A DNA stretch of 64,000 nt from Brachybacterium paraconglomeratum (GTDB lineage Bacteria > Actinomycetota > Actinomycetes > Actinomycetales > Dermabacteraceae). The DNA lies in contig NZ_ML133859.1 in the NCBI RefSeq assembly GCF_003994255.1, positions 100,921 to 164,920 of the forward strand, in the 5' to 3' direction. The notes under the pieces were generated by a model. That model saw nothing but the letters and a program-made list of their open reading frames with translations, had not been told where the DNA came from and did no database searches. Made by a program: the position numbers and the translations under genes. Positions 34,650-43,007 of the stretch are shown in pieces. Within the stretch, counting starts at the first letter, position 1. Every line of letters starts with the position of its first letter.

Positions 34650-35414
34650 TCAACCCGGGTGGCGCAGGAACCGCTCCGGGGCCTCGAGGAAGCTGCGCCA
34701 GGTGCGGACCAGGTCGAGGTCGTCGTACCCGGCCCGGCGCAGGCCCCACTCGCCCAGCTCGTACAGATCGGCATCGGGCAGCGCGGCCAGGACCGGTGAG
34801 TGGGTGGACAGCACGATCTGCGAGCCGGCGTCGGCGATGCCCTGCAGCAGGGCGAGCAGGGCGAGGCAGCCGCTGAGGGACAGCGCCGACTCGGGCTCGT
34901 CCAGCAGCCACAGCCCACGGATCCTCGAACGCTCCTCGACGAGCGCGAGGAAGGACTCGCCATGGCTGCGCTCGTGCATCATCCCGCCGACGCCGATCTC
35001 CTCGTAGTACGTGAACAGGGAGTGCATCGTCTCGGCGCGCAGGAAGAAGCCCGAGCGCGGGGCGCCGGCGCCGCGCACGAGCTGGAGATGCTCGACCAGC
35101 GGGGACTCGGTCCGACGGGTCGCATGCATCGCGCCGGTCCCGCCGCCCTCCGGATTCAGCCCGAACGCGCCGGCGAGCGCCTCCACGAGGGTGGACTTCC
35201 CGGCGCCGTTGTCGCCGGTCAGCACCGTGATCGGTCCGAGCTCGAGGCCGTCGCGGAGCACCTGGCGGATCGGGGCGAGGGTCGCCGGCCACGCCGCATG
35301 GTCCGCGGGGGCGAGGGGGTGCTCGCGCAGCTCCCGCACCGGCAGGGCCGGGGTGTCGAAGGGCGTGCGCGGGGGCCCGGGCTCGTCGAAGTCGTCGCCG
35401 AAGAGCGAATCCAT
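34650..35414 (-). CDS. AAA-family ATP-binding protein
   Basis: 254 residues from the ATG at 35414. P-loop GDNGAGKST at about residues 66-74, Walker B LWLLDEPESAL, and the switch His in STHSPVLAALPDA. The short spacing between motifs, with no coiled-coil arms, fits a single-domain ABC/RecF-like ATPase (YbjD/PF13304-type). No partner nuclease gene is next to it. Function unknown. Confidence 0.85.
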   Translation of the reverse strand: MDSLFGDDFDEPGPPRTPFDTPALPVRELREHPLAPADHAAWPATLAPIRQVLRDGLELGPITVLTGDNGAGKSTLVEALAGAFGLNPEGGGTGAMHATRRTESPLVEHLQLVRGAGAPRSGFFLRAETMHSLFTYYEEIGVGGMMHERSHGESFLALVEERSRIRGLWLLDEPESALSLSGCLALLALLQGIADAGSQIVLSTHSPVLAALPDADLYELGEWGLRRAGYDDLDLVRTWRSFLEAPERFLRHPG

Positions 35415-35424
35415 CAGGTCCCGT

Positions 35425-35710
35425 TCACACGCCGAAGGCGGGCGGGTAGGCGATCTGCCCGCGCGGCGTCGGACGTTCGGGGTCCAGGGCGAGGGCGAGG
35501 AAGGCCTCGTCGGGCACGTCGAACGGGGCGGTGACCCCGACCCCGGAGGCGGGGGTGAAGCCGAAGCGGGGGGTAGTACTCGGCGTGGCCCAGCACCACG
35601 ACGAGGTTCTCGCCCTGCTCGCGCGCCGCCTCGAGCGCGGCGCGCCGCTCCGCGCGGGTGCGCCATGCGGCAGGGACATCCGGCGCCCGGGCGGAGTCGT
35701 GAGAGCTCAT
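35425..35710 (-). pseudogene. Truncated and frameshifted GNAT acetyltransferase
   Basis: Reading from the ATG at 35710 gives AALEAAREQGENLVVVLGHAEYYP; the expected continuation RFGFTPASGVGVTAPFDVPD lies in the next frame, through to the stop at 35425. The switch falls in a run of six G (C on the coding strand) at 35568-35573; one fewer base restores the frame. The result matches the C-terminal half of YhbS-type acetyltransferases, which normally have about 100 more residues at the N-terminus. So the gene is both cut short and frameshifted. Confidence 0.75.
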
Positions 35711-35802
35711 GGTGCCAGCATGCACCGTCGTCCGGACATCCCTCCCGAGGACCGCTACCCTCGTGCACGCCCCTCCCTCCCCCGATCCCCGCGAGGTCCT
35801 CC

Positions 35803-36552
35803 ATGTCCCAGCCGCGCTCCCGCACCCCGCTCGTGCTCGGCATCATCGGCGGCGTCGCATGCCTGGGCCTCGTCCTGGTGCTGGTGATCGGCGGTGTCGC
35901 CGGCTTCCTGATCCTGCGCGAGGGCTCGGATCCCGGCGCCGGCGCCGCCACCGAAGAAGGCCCGACGGAGGGCACGGGCGGCTCGACGGGCTCCGGCGAG
36001 GTCGTGGCACCGCCCGGGGCGGCGGCCGACCAGCCCTATGTCGAGCTCAGCACCAGCGACGACGGCCCCGTGGTCGACGTCTACCTGGACTTCCTGTGCC
36101 CGCACTGCCAGACCTTCGAGGCGACCCAGGGACCTGACCTGCAGGAGATGGCCGAGGCCGGGGAGATCACGCTGCGCATGCACCCCCGCCCGATGCTCGA
36201 TGCGACCTCCTCCCCCGCCGGCTACTCCGGCCGCGCCGCCAATGCCGCGCTCTGCGCCGCCGCGGAGGACCCGGCGAACTGGTATCCGGCGTCGGCCGCG
36301 CTCTTCGCGCAGCAGCCCGGCTCCGCGGGACTTCCCGATGAGGAGCTCATCGGCATCGTCGGGGAGGCGACGTCGGTCGACATCTCCGACTGCCAGGCCG
36401 AGGGCACCTATCTGCCCTGGCTGGAGCAGGTCGTCGAGCCGGAGGCCCAGCAGGCCGTGCCGGGCACGCCGGCCGTGCTCATCGACGGCGAGCAGTTCAG
36501 CGGCGACCTCACGAGCTCGGGGTCCGTGCGGAAGGCCGTCGAGGCGGCCTGA
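35803..36552 (+). CDS. Membrane-anchored DsbA-family thioredoxin-fold protein
   Basis: 249 residues from the ATG at 35803. One N-terminal transmembrane helix (about 10-38), a Gly/Glu/Thr-rich linker, then a DsbA-like domain with the redox motif CPHC in YLDFLCPHCQTFEATQGP. The cis-Pro loop is in VPGTPAVLIDGEQFSG near the C-terminus. Likely thiol-disulfide oxidoreductase on the outer face of the membrane. Two extra Cys in the helical insert. Stand-alone. Confidence 0.9.
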   Translation: MSQPRSRTPLVLGIIGGVACLGLVLVLVIGGVAGFLILREGSDPGAGAATEEGPTEGTGGSTGSGEVVAPPGAAADQPYVELSTSDDGPVVDVYLDFLCPHCQTFEATQGPDLQEMAEAGEITLRMHPRPMLDATSSPAGYSGRAANAALCAAAEDPANWYPASAALFAQQPGSAGLPDEELIGIVGEATSVDISDCQAEGTYLPWLEQVVEPEAQQAVPGTPAVLIDGEQFSGDLTSSGSVRKAVEAA

Positions 36553-36721
36553 GCACCGTGCTCCCGACCGACCGCTCGGGAGCGCGCGAGCACGGCCGGA
36601 GATGTCCCCGGTCACTCCCCGCACCCCGTTCGGTGTCCCCCCGGCGACGCCCGGGCGAACACCTGAGGACAGTCCAGCTCCCGCCCTGGGTTCTCCCCGT
36701 GGCCGGTCCTACCGTGGAAGC

Positions 36722-37186
36722 ATGCAGACCGAGACCTGGCACTCCCCCGTCGGCCTCACCCACGACGCCGGGTGGGAGCTCGACGTCCGACGCACCCTTC
36801 CCGCCCCGCCCTCCGAGATCTGGCAGCGACTGCTCGCCGAGTGGCTCCCGCAGTGGCTGGGCCTCGAGTCCGTCCCCCAGATGGTCGGTGCCCCGGTGCG
36901 TCGCGGGGGCCGGGTCCACGGCCGGGTGATCGGCTGCCATGTCGGCCGACGCGTCCGCCTGCGCTGGACCCCCGACACCCTGGACCACGAGACGGTGTTC
37001 CAGGTGACGCTCCAGGAGGCCCCGGAGTCCCTCGGCCGGGCCACGATCCTCGAGATCCATCAGGAGCGCCTGCTCGGCGCCGCCGAGCGACAGGGCCTGC
37101 TGGACCACTGGAACCTCGTCCTGGACGACGTCGTCGCCGCCCACGGCCGCGAGCTCGCCGGAGGCCGCCTCGACCTGCAGGGCTGA
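36722..37186 (+). CDS. SRPBCC-family protein (AHSA1/polyketide cyclase-like)
   Basis: 154 residues from the ATG at 36722. Begins WELDVRRTLPAPPSEIWQRLLAEWLPQWLG, the usual first strand and helices of the START/SRPBCC fold, and ends with the long C-terminal helix (LLDHWNLVLDDVVAAHGREL). Binds hydrophobic ligands in known relatives; role here unknown. Its stop at 37186 is 12 bp before the 16-bp repeat array of the convergent GH25 gene. Confidence 0.85.
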   Translation: MQTETWHSPVGLTHDAGWELDVRRTLPAPPSEIWQRLLAEWLPQWLGLESVPQMVGAPVRRGGRVHGRVIGCHVGRRVRLRWTPDTLDHETVFQVTLQEAPESLGRATILEIHQERLLGAAERQGLLDHWNLVLDDVVAAHGRELAGGRLDLQG

Positions 37187-37197
37187 GAGCCCGGCAG

Positions 37198-37341
37198 TCA
37201 GCCCTCGTCGCGGTCAGCCGTTCCTGCAGTCAGCCGCTCCCGCGGTCTGCTGCGCTCGCGGTCTGCTGCGCTCGCACGCTGCTGCGCTCGCAGTCAGCCC
37301 TCGTCGCGGTCAGCCCTCGTCGCGGTCAGCCCTCGTCGACC
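37198..37341. repeat. 16-bp tandem repeat spanning the GH25 stop codon
   Basis: Nine units with exact 16-bp spacing. TCAG, the reverse complement of stop TGA plus one base, starts units at 37198, 37214, 37230, 37294, 37310 and 37326, with TCTG at 37246 and 37262 and a decayed unit at 37278. The best copies read TCAGCCCTCGTCGCGG. The unit at 37326 contains the real stop of the GH25 gene. Confidence 0.85.
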
Positions 37342-38210
37342 TCGTGGCCGATCGCGCCCTCGCCGTCGGGGATCTCGGCGTGCTCGCGCAGCACCTCGAT
37401 GCGGGCCACGTCGATGTCCACACCGCCGGAGATGCCGGTGACCGTCCCGTCGAAGCGCAGCTGCCACACGGCCCAGTCGCCCTGCACGGGGCGGCTGCCC
37501 GCGGAGAACAGCCAGTCGGGGCGTGAGTCCGTGACCGGCAGGCCGTAGTGATCGCGCCACTCCGAGGAGGAGTAGATCAGCAGACGACGGCCCCAGGCCT
37601 TCTCGACGATCGCCGTGAACGCGTCGACCTCGGCCTGCGCGTCGACCGCGCCGGGCCGCTCCTCGCAGGCACCGTCGAACTCGAGGTCGAGAGCGGGCGG
37701 GAGCGCCGAGTCGTCGGGCGGGGCCGCGGCGAGGAAGTCCTCTGCCTGGTCCGCGCCGGAGGAGCAGAGCGTGAAGTAGTGGTAGGCGCCGGGGACGACC
37801 CCGGCCGCCTGCGCGCCGTCCCAGTTCTCCTGGAAGCGGGAGTCGACGAAGCCCGCGCCCTCGGTCGCCTTGATGTACGCGAAGCCGTACCCGTCGGAGG
37901 CGACCGCGGCCCAGTCGATCTCCTCCTGGTGGGCGGAGACGTCGATGCCCATCACCTCGTCGGGCGCGAGCGTCGTCTCCGCGGGCAGGTTCTCGAGCGC
38001 GGCGGCGTCGGCCGAGGTCGCCGTGACCTCCATCGCCGCGTCGTCGGCGGTGAAGGGCGCCGGATCGCTCTTGGCCGCCTCCTGCCCGCCTCCGCCGAGG
38101 CCGCGGATCACCGAGACGGAGCATCCGCCGATGATCAGCACGAGCAGCAGCGCGAGGGAGCCCGCGACGATCTGACGTCGGCGGACCTGCTCTGGCGTGA
38201 ATCGTGGCAC
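37326..38210 (-). CDS. GH25 family muramidase (lysozyme-like)
   Basis: Cell-wall hydrolase, 294 residues from the GTG at 38210. An N-terminal hydrophobic segment (about 15-30, ending LIIGGC) acts as membrane anchor or lipoprotein signal. The GH25 barrel begins GIDVSAHQEEIDWAAV, followed by FAYIKATEGAGF, GAYHYF and the catalytic acidic pair in PALDLEFDG; the C-terminal part includes WAVWQL and GVDIDV. Cleaves the MurNAc-GlcNAc bond. Its end lies in the 16-bp repeat array. Confidence 0.93.
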   Translation of the reverse strand: MPRFTPEQVRRRQIVAGSLALLLVLIIGGCSVSVIRGLGGGGQEAAKSDPAPFTADDAAMEVTATSADAAALENLPAETTLAPDEVMGIDVSAHQEEIDWAAVASDGYGFAYIKATEGAGFVDSRFQENWDGAQAAGVVPGAYHYFTLCSSGADQAEDFLAAAPPDDSALPPALDLEFDGACEERPGAVDAQAEVDAFTAIVEKAWGRRLLIYSSSEWRDHYGLPVTDSRPDWLFSAGSRPVQGDWAVWQLRFDGTVTGISGGVDIDVARIEVLREHAEIPDGEGAIGHEVDEG

Positions 38211-38302
38211 GCACCGGACGCTACCGGAGCAGGCCAGGCCGTCGCGGGAGACGTGCCGGGCGGGAGCGGAGGAAGGACAACGCTTCCCGGCTCCCGGCGG
38301 GG

Positions 38303-38404
38303 TCAGCGGGCGAGCCGGGTCAGTGTGCGAGTCGGGTCAGTGTGCGAGTCGGGTCAGCACGGGAGCCGGCACAGTGCGCGAGTCGGGTCAGCGCGCGAAC
38401 AGCT
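38303..38404. repeat. 17-bp tandem repeat spanning the amidotransferase stop codon
   Basis: Six units at exact 17-bp spacing, with TCAG starting at 38303, 38320, 38337, 38354 and 38388 and ACAG at 38371. Best copy: TCAGTGTGCGAGTCGGG. The unit at 38388 contains the true stop of the glutamine amidotransferase gene; the other units lie 3' of it. Confidence 0.88.
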
Positions 38405-39125
38405 CCGCGAAGGCGCGCAGGAGCCGCGGCGGCTGGTCGGCCTCGACGTGCCGCAGCTCGGTGAAGATCTCCTCCATCTCGTCGGGCGAGAAGTAGCCGT
38501 GGTCGCGATAGGCGCGGGCCCGCTCGATGATCGAGGGGACGTCCAGCTCGGGGTGGAACTGGGTGGCGTACTGCCTGGTCCCGACGCGGAACATCTGCAC
38601 CGGTGCGGTGCGTCCGCTCGCGAGCGCGGTCGCGTGCGGGGGCAGCGTGTGCACGGCCTCCTTGTGGCCGACGAGCCCGAGGAAGGTGTCCTCCAGCTGC
38701 GCGGCGCGGACCAGCGGGTCCTCGCGACCGGCCTCGGTGAGGGTGACCTCGACGGCGCCGAGCGGCTCGCCGTGGGCGCGGTCGATGAGGGCGCCCTGAT
38801 GGGTGCCGAGGGTGCCGATGCCGTAGCAGGCGCCGAGGAAGGGGACGTCGTGGGCGATGACCTGGTCGAGGACGCGGTCGATCTCCGCCTCGGCCCGCAG
38901 CTGCGCCTCGTTCTTGGAGTCGACGGGGTCGGAGACGGTGAAGGGGCTGCCGCACAGGATGATGCCGGAGATGTCGTCCATCGCGAGGTCCGGGAAGGGG
39001 TCGCGGTCCAGGCGCGCCCAGAGCAGGTCCTGCTCCTGGAGGCCGGTGAAGTCGAGCACGGCGGCGCGCTCGGTGGCGGCGACGTCGTCCTCGGGACGGG
39101 TGGCGATCTGCACGAACGGTTTCAC
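38388..39125 (-). CDS. Glutamine amidotransferase class I protein
   Basis: 245 residues from the GTG at 39125. Class I amidotransferase features: oxyanion/ISGIILCGSPFTVSD, nucleophile Cys in FLGACYGIGTLG, and the His-Glu pair in ATQFHPELD. Single-domain, as in GMP-synthase-like stand-alone amidotransferases. It takes the amide N from glutamine; partner synthase unknown. Confidence 0.9.
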   Translation of the reverse strand: MKPFVQIATRPEDDVAATERAAVLDFTGLQEQDLLWARLDRDPFPDLAMDDISGIILCGSPFTVSDPVDSKNEAQLRAEAEIDRVLDQVIAHDVPFLGACYGIGTLGTHQGALIDRAHGEPLGAVEVTLTEAGREDPLVRAAQLEDTFLGLVGHKEAVHTLPPHATALASGRTAPVQMFRVGTRQYATQFHPELDVPSIIERARAYRDHGYFSPDEMEEIFTELRHVEADQPPRLLRAFAELFAR

Positions 39126-39240
39126 CAGCGCATCGTATCCACTGGCACGCGGTGCTCCCGGCCGTCCGTGCAGGCTCCTGCATCGCCGGTGATCGACGGC
39201 TCCGCGGACGTGCCGCCGGGCCGTGCCGCGGCGCGTCGGC

Positions 39241-39294
39241 GCGCTGCGGTCCTGTCTGCGCGCTGCGGTCCTGTCGGCGCGCACCGCGGTCCCG
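39241..39294. repeat. 19-bp direct repeats upstream of leader ORF
   Basis: GCGCTGCGGTCCTGTC occurs at 39241-39256 and again at 39260-39275, with a decayed third copy from 39279, giving a 19-bp period. It is in the 231-bp gap between the divergent amidotransferase start and the leader ORF. Nothing else is seen there. Confidence 0.6.
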
Positions 39295-39356
39295 CCGGCC
39301 GGGCCGGCCTCTCCCGTAGTCTGCGCGGCGTCGACGACGCTCATCGAGGAGATCCC

Positions 39357-39449
39357 GTGACCGCTTCCCCTGCTCTTGTCCTCGCGCCGCCTCCCGCGGC
39401 CGTCGAACGGCCCGCCGTGCTGTGCGCCGAGCGGGTGCTCTCCTCGTGA
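39357..39449 (+). CDS. Possible 30-residue leader peptide coupled to the kinase gene
   Basis: A GTG at 39357 preceded by GAGGAG starts a 30-codon frame (VTASPALVLAPPPAAVERPA, then VLCAERVLSS) whose TGA at 39447-39449 overlaps the GTG start of the kinase gene by the GTGA pattern. The kinase gene has no RBS of its own, so ribosomes finishing this short ORF would start the kinase. Real translation is unproven. Confidence 0.45.
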   Translation: MTASPALVLAPPPAAVERPAVLCAERVLSS

Positions 39450-40405
39450 GCTCACCGGCTGCGCTGGTCGCGGGACATCCGCTCCCGGAAGGGCTTCGGG
39501 CGGCGCAGGACCCGGCGCTGCGCGCGTGGCTCGCCCGCCTTCCCGCGCTGGTCGACGAGGTGCTGGAGCGGTGGGAGCTGAGGGCGCTGCCGCCGTTCCG
39601 ACCGGGCGGTTCGAGCGCCTGGGTCGCGCCCGTGCGCACCGCCGACGGGGACGAGCGGGTGCTGAAGGTGGCGTGGGCGCATGAGGAGTCCCGCGACGAG
39701 GCGGCAGGGATGCGGGCGTGGCAGGGGCTCGGGGCGGCGCAGCTGCTGCGCAGCGAGCGGCGGGGTGACACGGCGGCTCTGCTGATGGAGCACGTGCGGC
39801 CCGGGGTGCCGCTCGTGCGCTGCCTGACCTGGCCCGAGCGGGACGAGGTGGCCGCGGCGGTGCTGCGTCGGCTCCGTGTCCCGGTCGACGAGCTGCTCGG
39901 TGCGGACGACGATCCGGTCACCGACTCCACCGCCCCCGCCCCGTCCTCGTTCCGGCCGCTCGCCGACATGTGCGCGTGGTGGGCCGACAGCGCCGCCCGG
40001 CGGCACGCCGAGGCCGTCCCGTCGCTGCTGCCGTCGGGGCTCGTCGAGCACGGCCTCGGTCTGTTCCGCGCGCTGCCCCGGGACTGGGACGGGGAGCAGA
40101 TCCTGCTGGTCACGGACCTGAACCCGGGCAACATCCTCACCCATGACGGGCCGGAGCGGTGGCTGATGATCGATCCGAAGCCGTACATCGGCGATCCGCA
40201 CTACGACGTGCTGCAGCACATGCTCAACGACGGGGAGCGCCTGGTCGCGGATCCGGGGGCGTTCGCCGATCGGATGGCTGACCTCGCGGGGCTGGATCGT
40301 CGGCGGACCCGACGGTGGCTGCTGGCCCGCTGCGTGCAGGAGGCCGGGGAGTTCGGTGACGCCGCATCGGCGGCGCTCCGCCTCGCGGCCGACGGGGTCG
40401 AGTGA
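39446..40405 (+). CDS. APH(6)/hydroxyurea phosphotransferase-family kinase
   Basis: 319 residues if the GTG at 39446 is used; a GTG at 39422 is also in frame. The kinase C-lobe reads LLVTDLNPGNIL then MIDPKPYIGDPHYDVLQHMLN, the pattern of the aminoglycoside/hydroxyurea resistance kinases (streptomycin 6-phosphotransferase type) with TD in place of the HGD of other APH enzymes. Likely phosphorylates a small molecule; resistance to streptomycin cannot be assumed. The last codons and stop sit in the first 36-bp repeat unit. Confidence 0.88.
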   Translation: MSSPAALVAGHPLPEGLRAAQDPALRAWLARLPALVDEVLERWELRALPPFRPGGSSAWVAPVRTADGDERVLKVAWAHEESRDEAAGMRAWQGLGAAQLLRSERRGDTAALLMEHVRPGVPLVRCLTWPERDEVAAAVLRRLRVPVDELLGADDDPVTDSTAPAPSSFRPLADMCAWWADSAARRHAEAVPSLLPSGLVEHGLGLFRALPRDWDGEQILLVTDLNPGNILTHDGPERWLMIDPKPYIGDPHYDVLQHMLNDGERLVADPGAFADRMADLAGLDRRRTRRWLLARCVQEAGEFGDAASAALRLAADGVE

Positions 40406-40482
40406 CGCTCCAGGGTCCCTGCGGCCCGCGGGGTCGAGTGACGCTCCAGGGTCCCTGCGGCCCGCGGGGTCGAGTGACGCTC
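40395..40482. repeat. 36-bp tandem repeat spanning the kinase stop codon
   Basis: Two full identical units begin at 40395 and 40431 and a partial third at 40467, period exactly 36 bp. Each contains GGGTCGAGTGACGCTC, so the kinase stop TGA at 40403 recurs at 40439 and 40475. It fills the space up to the stop of the convergent HNH gene. Too few units and no spacers: not a CRISPR array. Confidence 0.92.
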
Positions 40483-42182
40483 TAGAGCCGCCGCTCCTCA
40501 CCGCTCGGGCCGTCGTCGGGCGCGCCTCCCGGCTCATCGGCTCGTCCTGACGCCGCACCCCTGTCCGATGCTGCGCCCTGGTCCGACGACTCAGCTCGTC
40601 CTGACAGGCCCTCCAACCCCGATGTGACATCGGGCCCCGACAGGCCCTCCAGCCCCGAGGTGCCGTCGGGCCCCGACGAGCCCTCCCGGCCCGACGCCCC
40701 GCCTCGTCCCGAGGATCCGCTCCGGCCCGATGGCCCCCGCAGCGGCGTCGGCCCGGTCTCCCGCACTGCGCCGGAGTGTCCGGTCCAGCGCACCCGGTGC
40801 CCGGGCAGGGCGGGGTTCTCGACCCGTTCGACGCGGGCGGCGAGCTGCTCCTTCTTGTTGCAGTGTGCGCAGGCGCCCTGTCCGTTGTCGAGGCTGGTGG
40901 GGCCTCCGCGGGAGACGGGGACGATGTGGTCGTACTGGCGGATCTGCGCGTTGCAGAACGGTCCGCGGCAGGTGGTGTCGCGCCGGCTGAGGAAGCGTCG
41001 CATCGCGGGAGGGAAGGGCCGCGAGGCGGCGTCCATCGTGATGAGCTCGTCGGCTGTGGGATGGGAGTAGAGGCGTCGCAGCGTCGCCCGCACGTCCTCG
41101 CCGTCGGGGCCGAAGGGATCGCGCTCCCCCGCAGCGGGCGGAGTCGTGCAGGCCAGGAGCTGCTCGCGCACCGCCTCGGCCGGCACGGCGCCGTAGCCCT
41201 CGAGGTGGGCGACGTCGCCCGCGTCCGGAGAGAACAGGGAACGGTCGGTGATGATCACGCCGACCTCGAGAGTGACCGGCGGCGCCCCCTCCTCGGGGCG
41301 CAGCACCGCATCGACCAGCGCGTCCGCCATCACGGCGGAGTGGCCGCTGCGGTCCCCCGCGGCGCGTCGGCGCTCCGCCTCGCGGCTGAGGCGGCGGCGG
41401 ATCTGCTGGGCGTCGAGAGCGGAGAGCCGCGCCGTGAGGGTCGCCATCCCGTGCTGGCCGGGGGTCATCGTGACGTGGCGGTCCCTGCGCGCCCGGCGGT
41501 GGCGCAGCGCCGCACCCTCCGGGTCGAGCTCCCCGGCGACGGTCGCGACCGCGTCCCGCCACCTGCGGGTGCCCGCGCCGTCGAGCTCGGGGAGCCGCTC
41601 GCCGAGGATCCGATCGACCTCGCGGGCGAGGTCCGGCTCCAGCACGGCGGAGGCGTCGGCGACGGCGTAGGCGGCGTCCCCTCCGATCTGCCCCGCGGCC
41701 AGCGCGGACATGATCCGCGGGAGGGTCGCGACGAGACGCCGGGCGGAGGCGAGGGTGCGGCCGGCCATGTGCGGGGATCGGCGGGTGATCAGGGAGATGT
41801 CGGTGACGGTCGAGCCGTCGGCCTCCTTCTCGATGCGGCTGCGCGAGGGGGTGGCGGCATCCTCGTGGGCGGCATCGTCGCGCGCCTGCTCCCAGCGCTC
41901 GCGGCGCGTGGTCTCCTGCAGGGCGATCACGGCGCGGGCCTCGAGGGAGTCGAGCGCCCCGCGGGAGGCCTGGATCGCGCCGAGCAGGTCGGAGAACTCT
42001 CGGCGCGCCCGGCCCTCGGTCGTGAACAGCTCTGCGGGGTCGCCGGCGAGCCCCTGGAGGAGGAACGCCAGGTCACCGAGGTGTTGGGCGAGGCCGACGG
42101 GGTCCGTGCGGCGCAGCGCGGCGAGGGTCTCCTCGGGGGCGTCCTCCCCCGAGGAGCCCGGGAACCACGGTGCGCTCGTCAT
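40482..42182 (-). CDS. DUF222 domain protein with HNH endonuclease motif
   Basis: 566 residues from the ATG at 42182. The large N-terminal DUF222 region (about 25-350) is followed by an HNH nuclease: CRGPFCNAQIRQYDHIVPVSRGGPTS and ACAHCNKKE, with metal-binding Cys pairs and the HNH His. The final ~100 residues are low-complexity Ser/Gly repeats (SGLEGLSGP-type). These 13E12-like proteins occur in many copies in actinobacterial genomes and may be mobile; function unproven. Confidence 0.9.
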   Translation of the reverse strand: MTSAPWFPGSSGEDAPEETLAALRRTDPVGLAQHLGDLAFLLQGLAGDPAELFTTEGRARREFSDLLGAIQASRGALDSLEARAVIALQETTRRERWEQARDDAAHEDAATPSRSRIEKEADGSTVTDISLITRRSPHMAGRTLASARRLVATLPRIMSALAAGQIGGDAAYAVADASAVLEPDLAREVDRILGERLPELDGAGTRRWRDAVATVAGELDPEGAALRHRRARRDRHVTMTPGQHGMATLTARLSALDAQQIRRRLSREAERRRAAGDRSGHSAVMADALVDAVLRPEEGAPPVTLEVGVIITDRSLFSPDAGDVAHLEGYGAVPAEAVREQLLACTTPPAAGERDPFGPDGEDVRATLRRLYSHPTADELITMDAASRPFPPAMRRFLSRRDTTCRGPFCNAQIRQYDHIVPVSRGGPTSLDNGQGACAHCNKKEQLAARVERVENPALPGHRVRWTGHSGAVRETGPTPLRGPSGRSGSSGRGGASGREGSSGPDGTSGLEGLSGPDVTSGLEGLSGRAESSDQGAASDRGAASGRADEPGGAPDDGPSGEERRL

Positions 42183-42371
42183 GCCTCCATGCTTCCGGCG
42201 CCGGTGCCGGAGGGCCAGGCAGGGGCCGGAGATGGGGACGGCGGGGCGGTGTGGAGGAACGGTCGGCGGTAGGGGCGCAGACGAGAGCGGGGTGAGGAGT
42301 GGAGCAACGGTCCAGCGCCCAGGCGACGCCGGCCTCGCCCACCGCCCAGCCCCGGGTCCCACAATGGAGGC

Positions 42372-42869
42372 ATGACGACTCTCGCAGACTTCACCGCCAC
42401 CACCCTCTCCGGCACCGAGCACGACCTCGGCGAGCATCTCGGCTCGGTCGTGCTCGTGGTCAACACCGCCAGCAAGTGCGGGCTCACCCCGCAGTACGAG
42501 GGGCTGCAGGCCCTCCACGAGCGCTTCGCCGACCGCGGGCTCACCGTGCTGGGCTTCCCCTGCGACCAGTTCAACAACCAGGAGCCCGGCACCGACGACG
42601 AGATCTCCGAGTTCTGCCAGGTCAACTACGGCGTCACCTTCCCGATGTTCTCGAAGATCGAGGTCAACGGCGAGGGCGCGCACCCGCTGTACCAGTGGCT
42701 GACCGCCGAGCACGAGCTCGAGGGCGGGCTGAAGATCCCCGCCGGCGACATCGAGTGGAACTTCGGCAAGTTCCTGCTGGACCGGGACGGGCAGGTCCTG
42801 CGTCGCTGGACGCCCCAGACCACTCCCGAGGAGATCGCGGCCGACATCGAAGCCGCGCTCGGCGCCTGA
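42372..42869 (+). CDS. Glutathione peroxidase-family thiol peroxidase
   Basis: 165 residues. Peroxidatic Cys in VVNTASKCGLTPQYEGLQ (about residue 36), then GFPCDQFNNQEPG with the Gln, and WNFGKFLLD with the Trp-Asn of the active site. A Cys-type enzyme (no selenocysteine). Bacterial members usually use thioredoxin to reduce hydroperoxides; resolving Cys may be the one in GFPCDQ. Stand-alone gene. Confidence 0.95.
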   Translation: MTTLADFTATTLSGTEHDLGEHLGSVVLVVNTASKCGLTPQYEGLQALHERFADRGLTVLGFPCDQFNNQEPGTDDEISEFCQVNYGVTFPMFSKIEVNGEGAHPLYQWLTAEHELEGGLKIPAGDIEWNFGKFLLDRDGQVLRRWTPQTTPEEIAADIEAALGA

Positions 42870-43007
42870 GCGGCCGACGGCCGGCCGGGGTGCCGACCCC
42901 GAGGGCTCCGGGCACCACGGCTCCGGGCGCGACGACTCAGTGCGTGACGACCTCGGGCGCGGACCCGACGGCCTCGCCCCGAGGCCGTCGGCCCGGCGCC
43001 GCCGGGC

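Noticed and set aside
40395..40482. 36-bp regular repeats resembling a CRISPR array
   Set aside because: Units are directly adjacent without spacers, only two and a half copies, no cas genes, and the unit overlaps a coding region and its stop codon.
42870..43007. Short repeats GGCTCCGGGC in the gap after glutathione peroxidase
   Set aside because: Two short similar words only, no fixed period and no overlap with a stop codon, so not added to the stop-codon repeat group.
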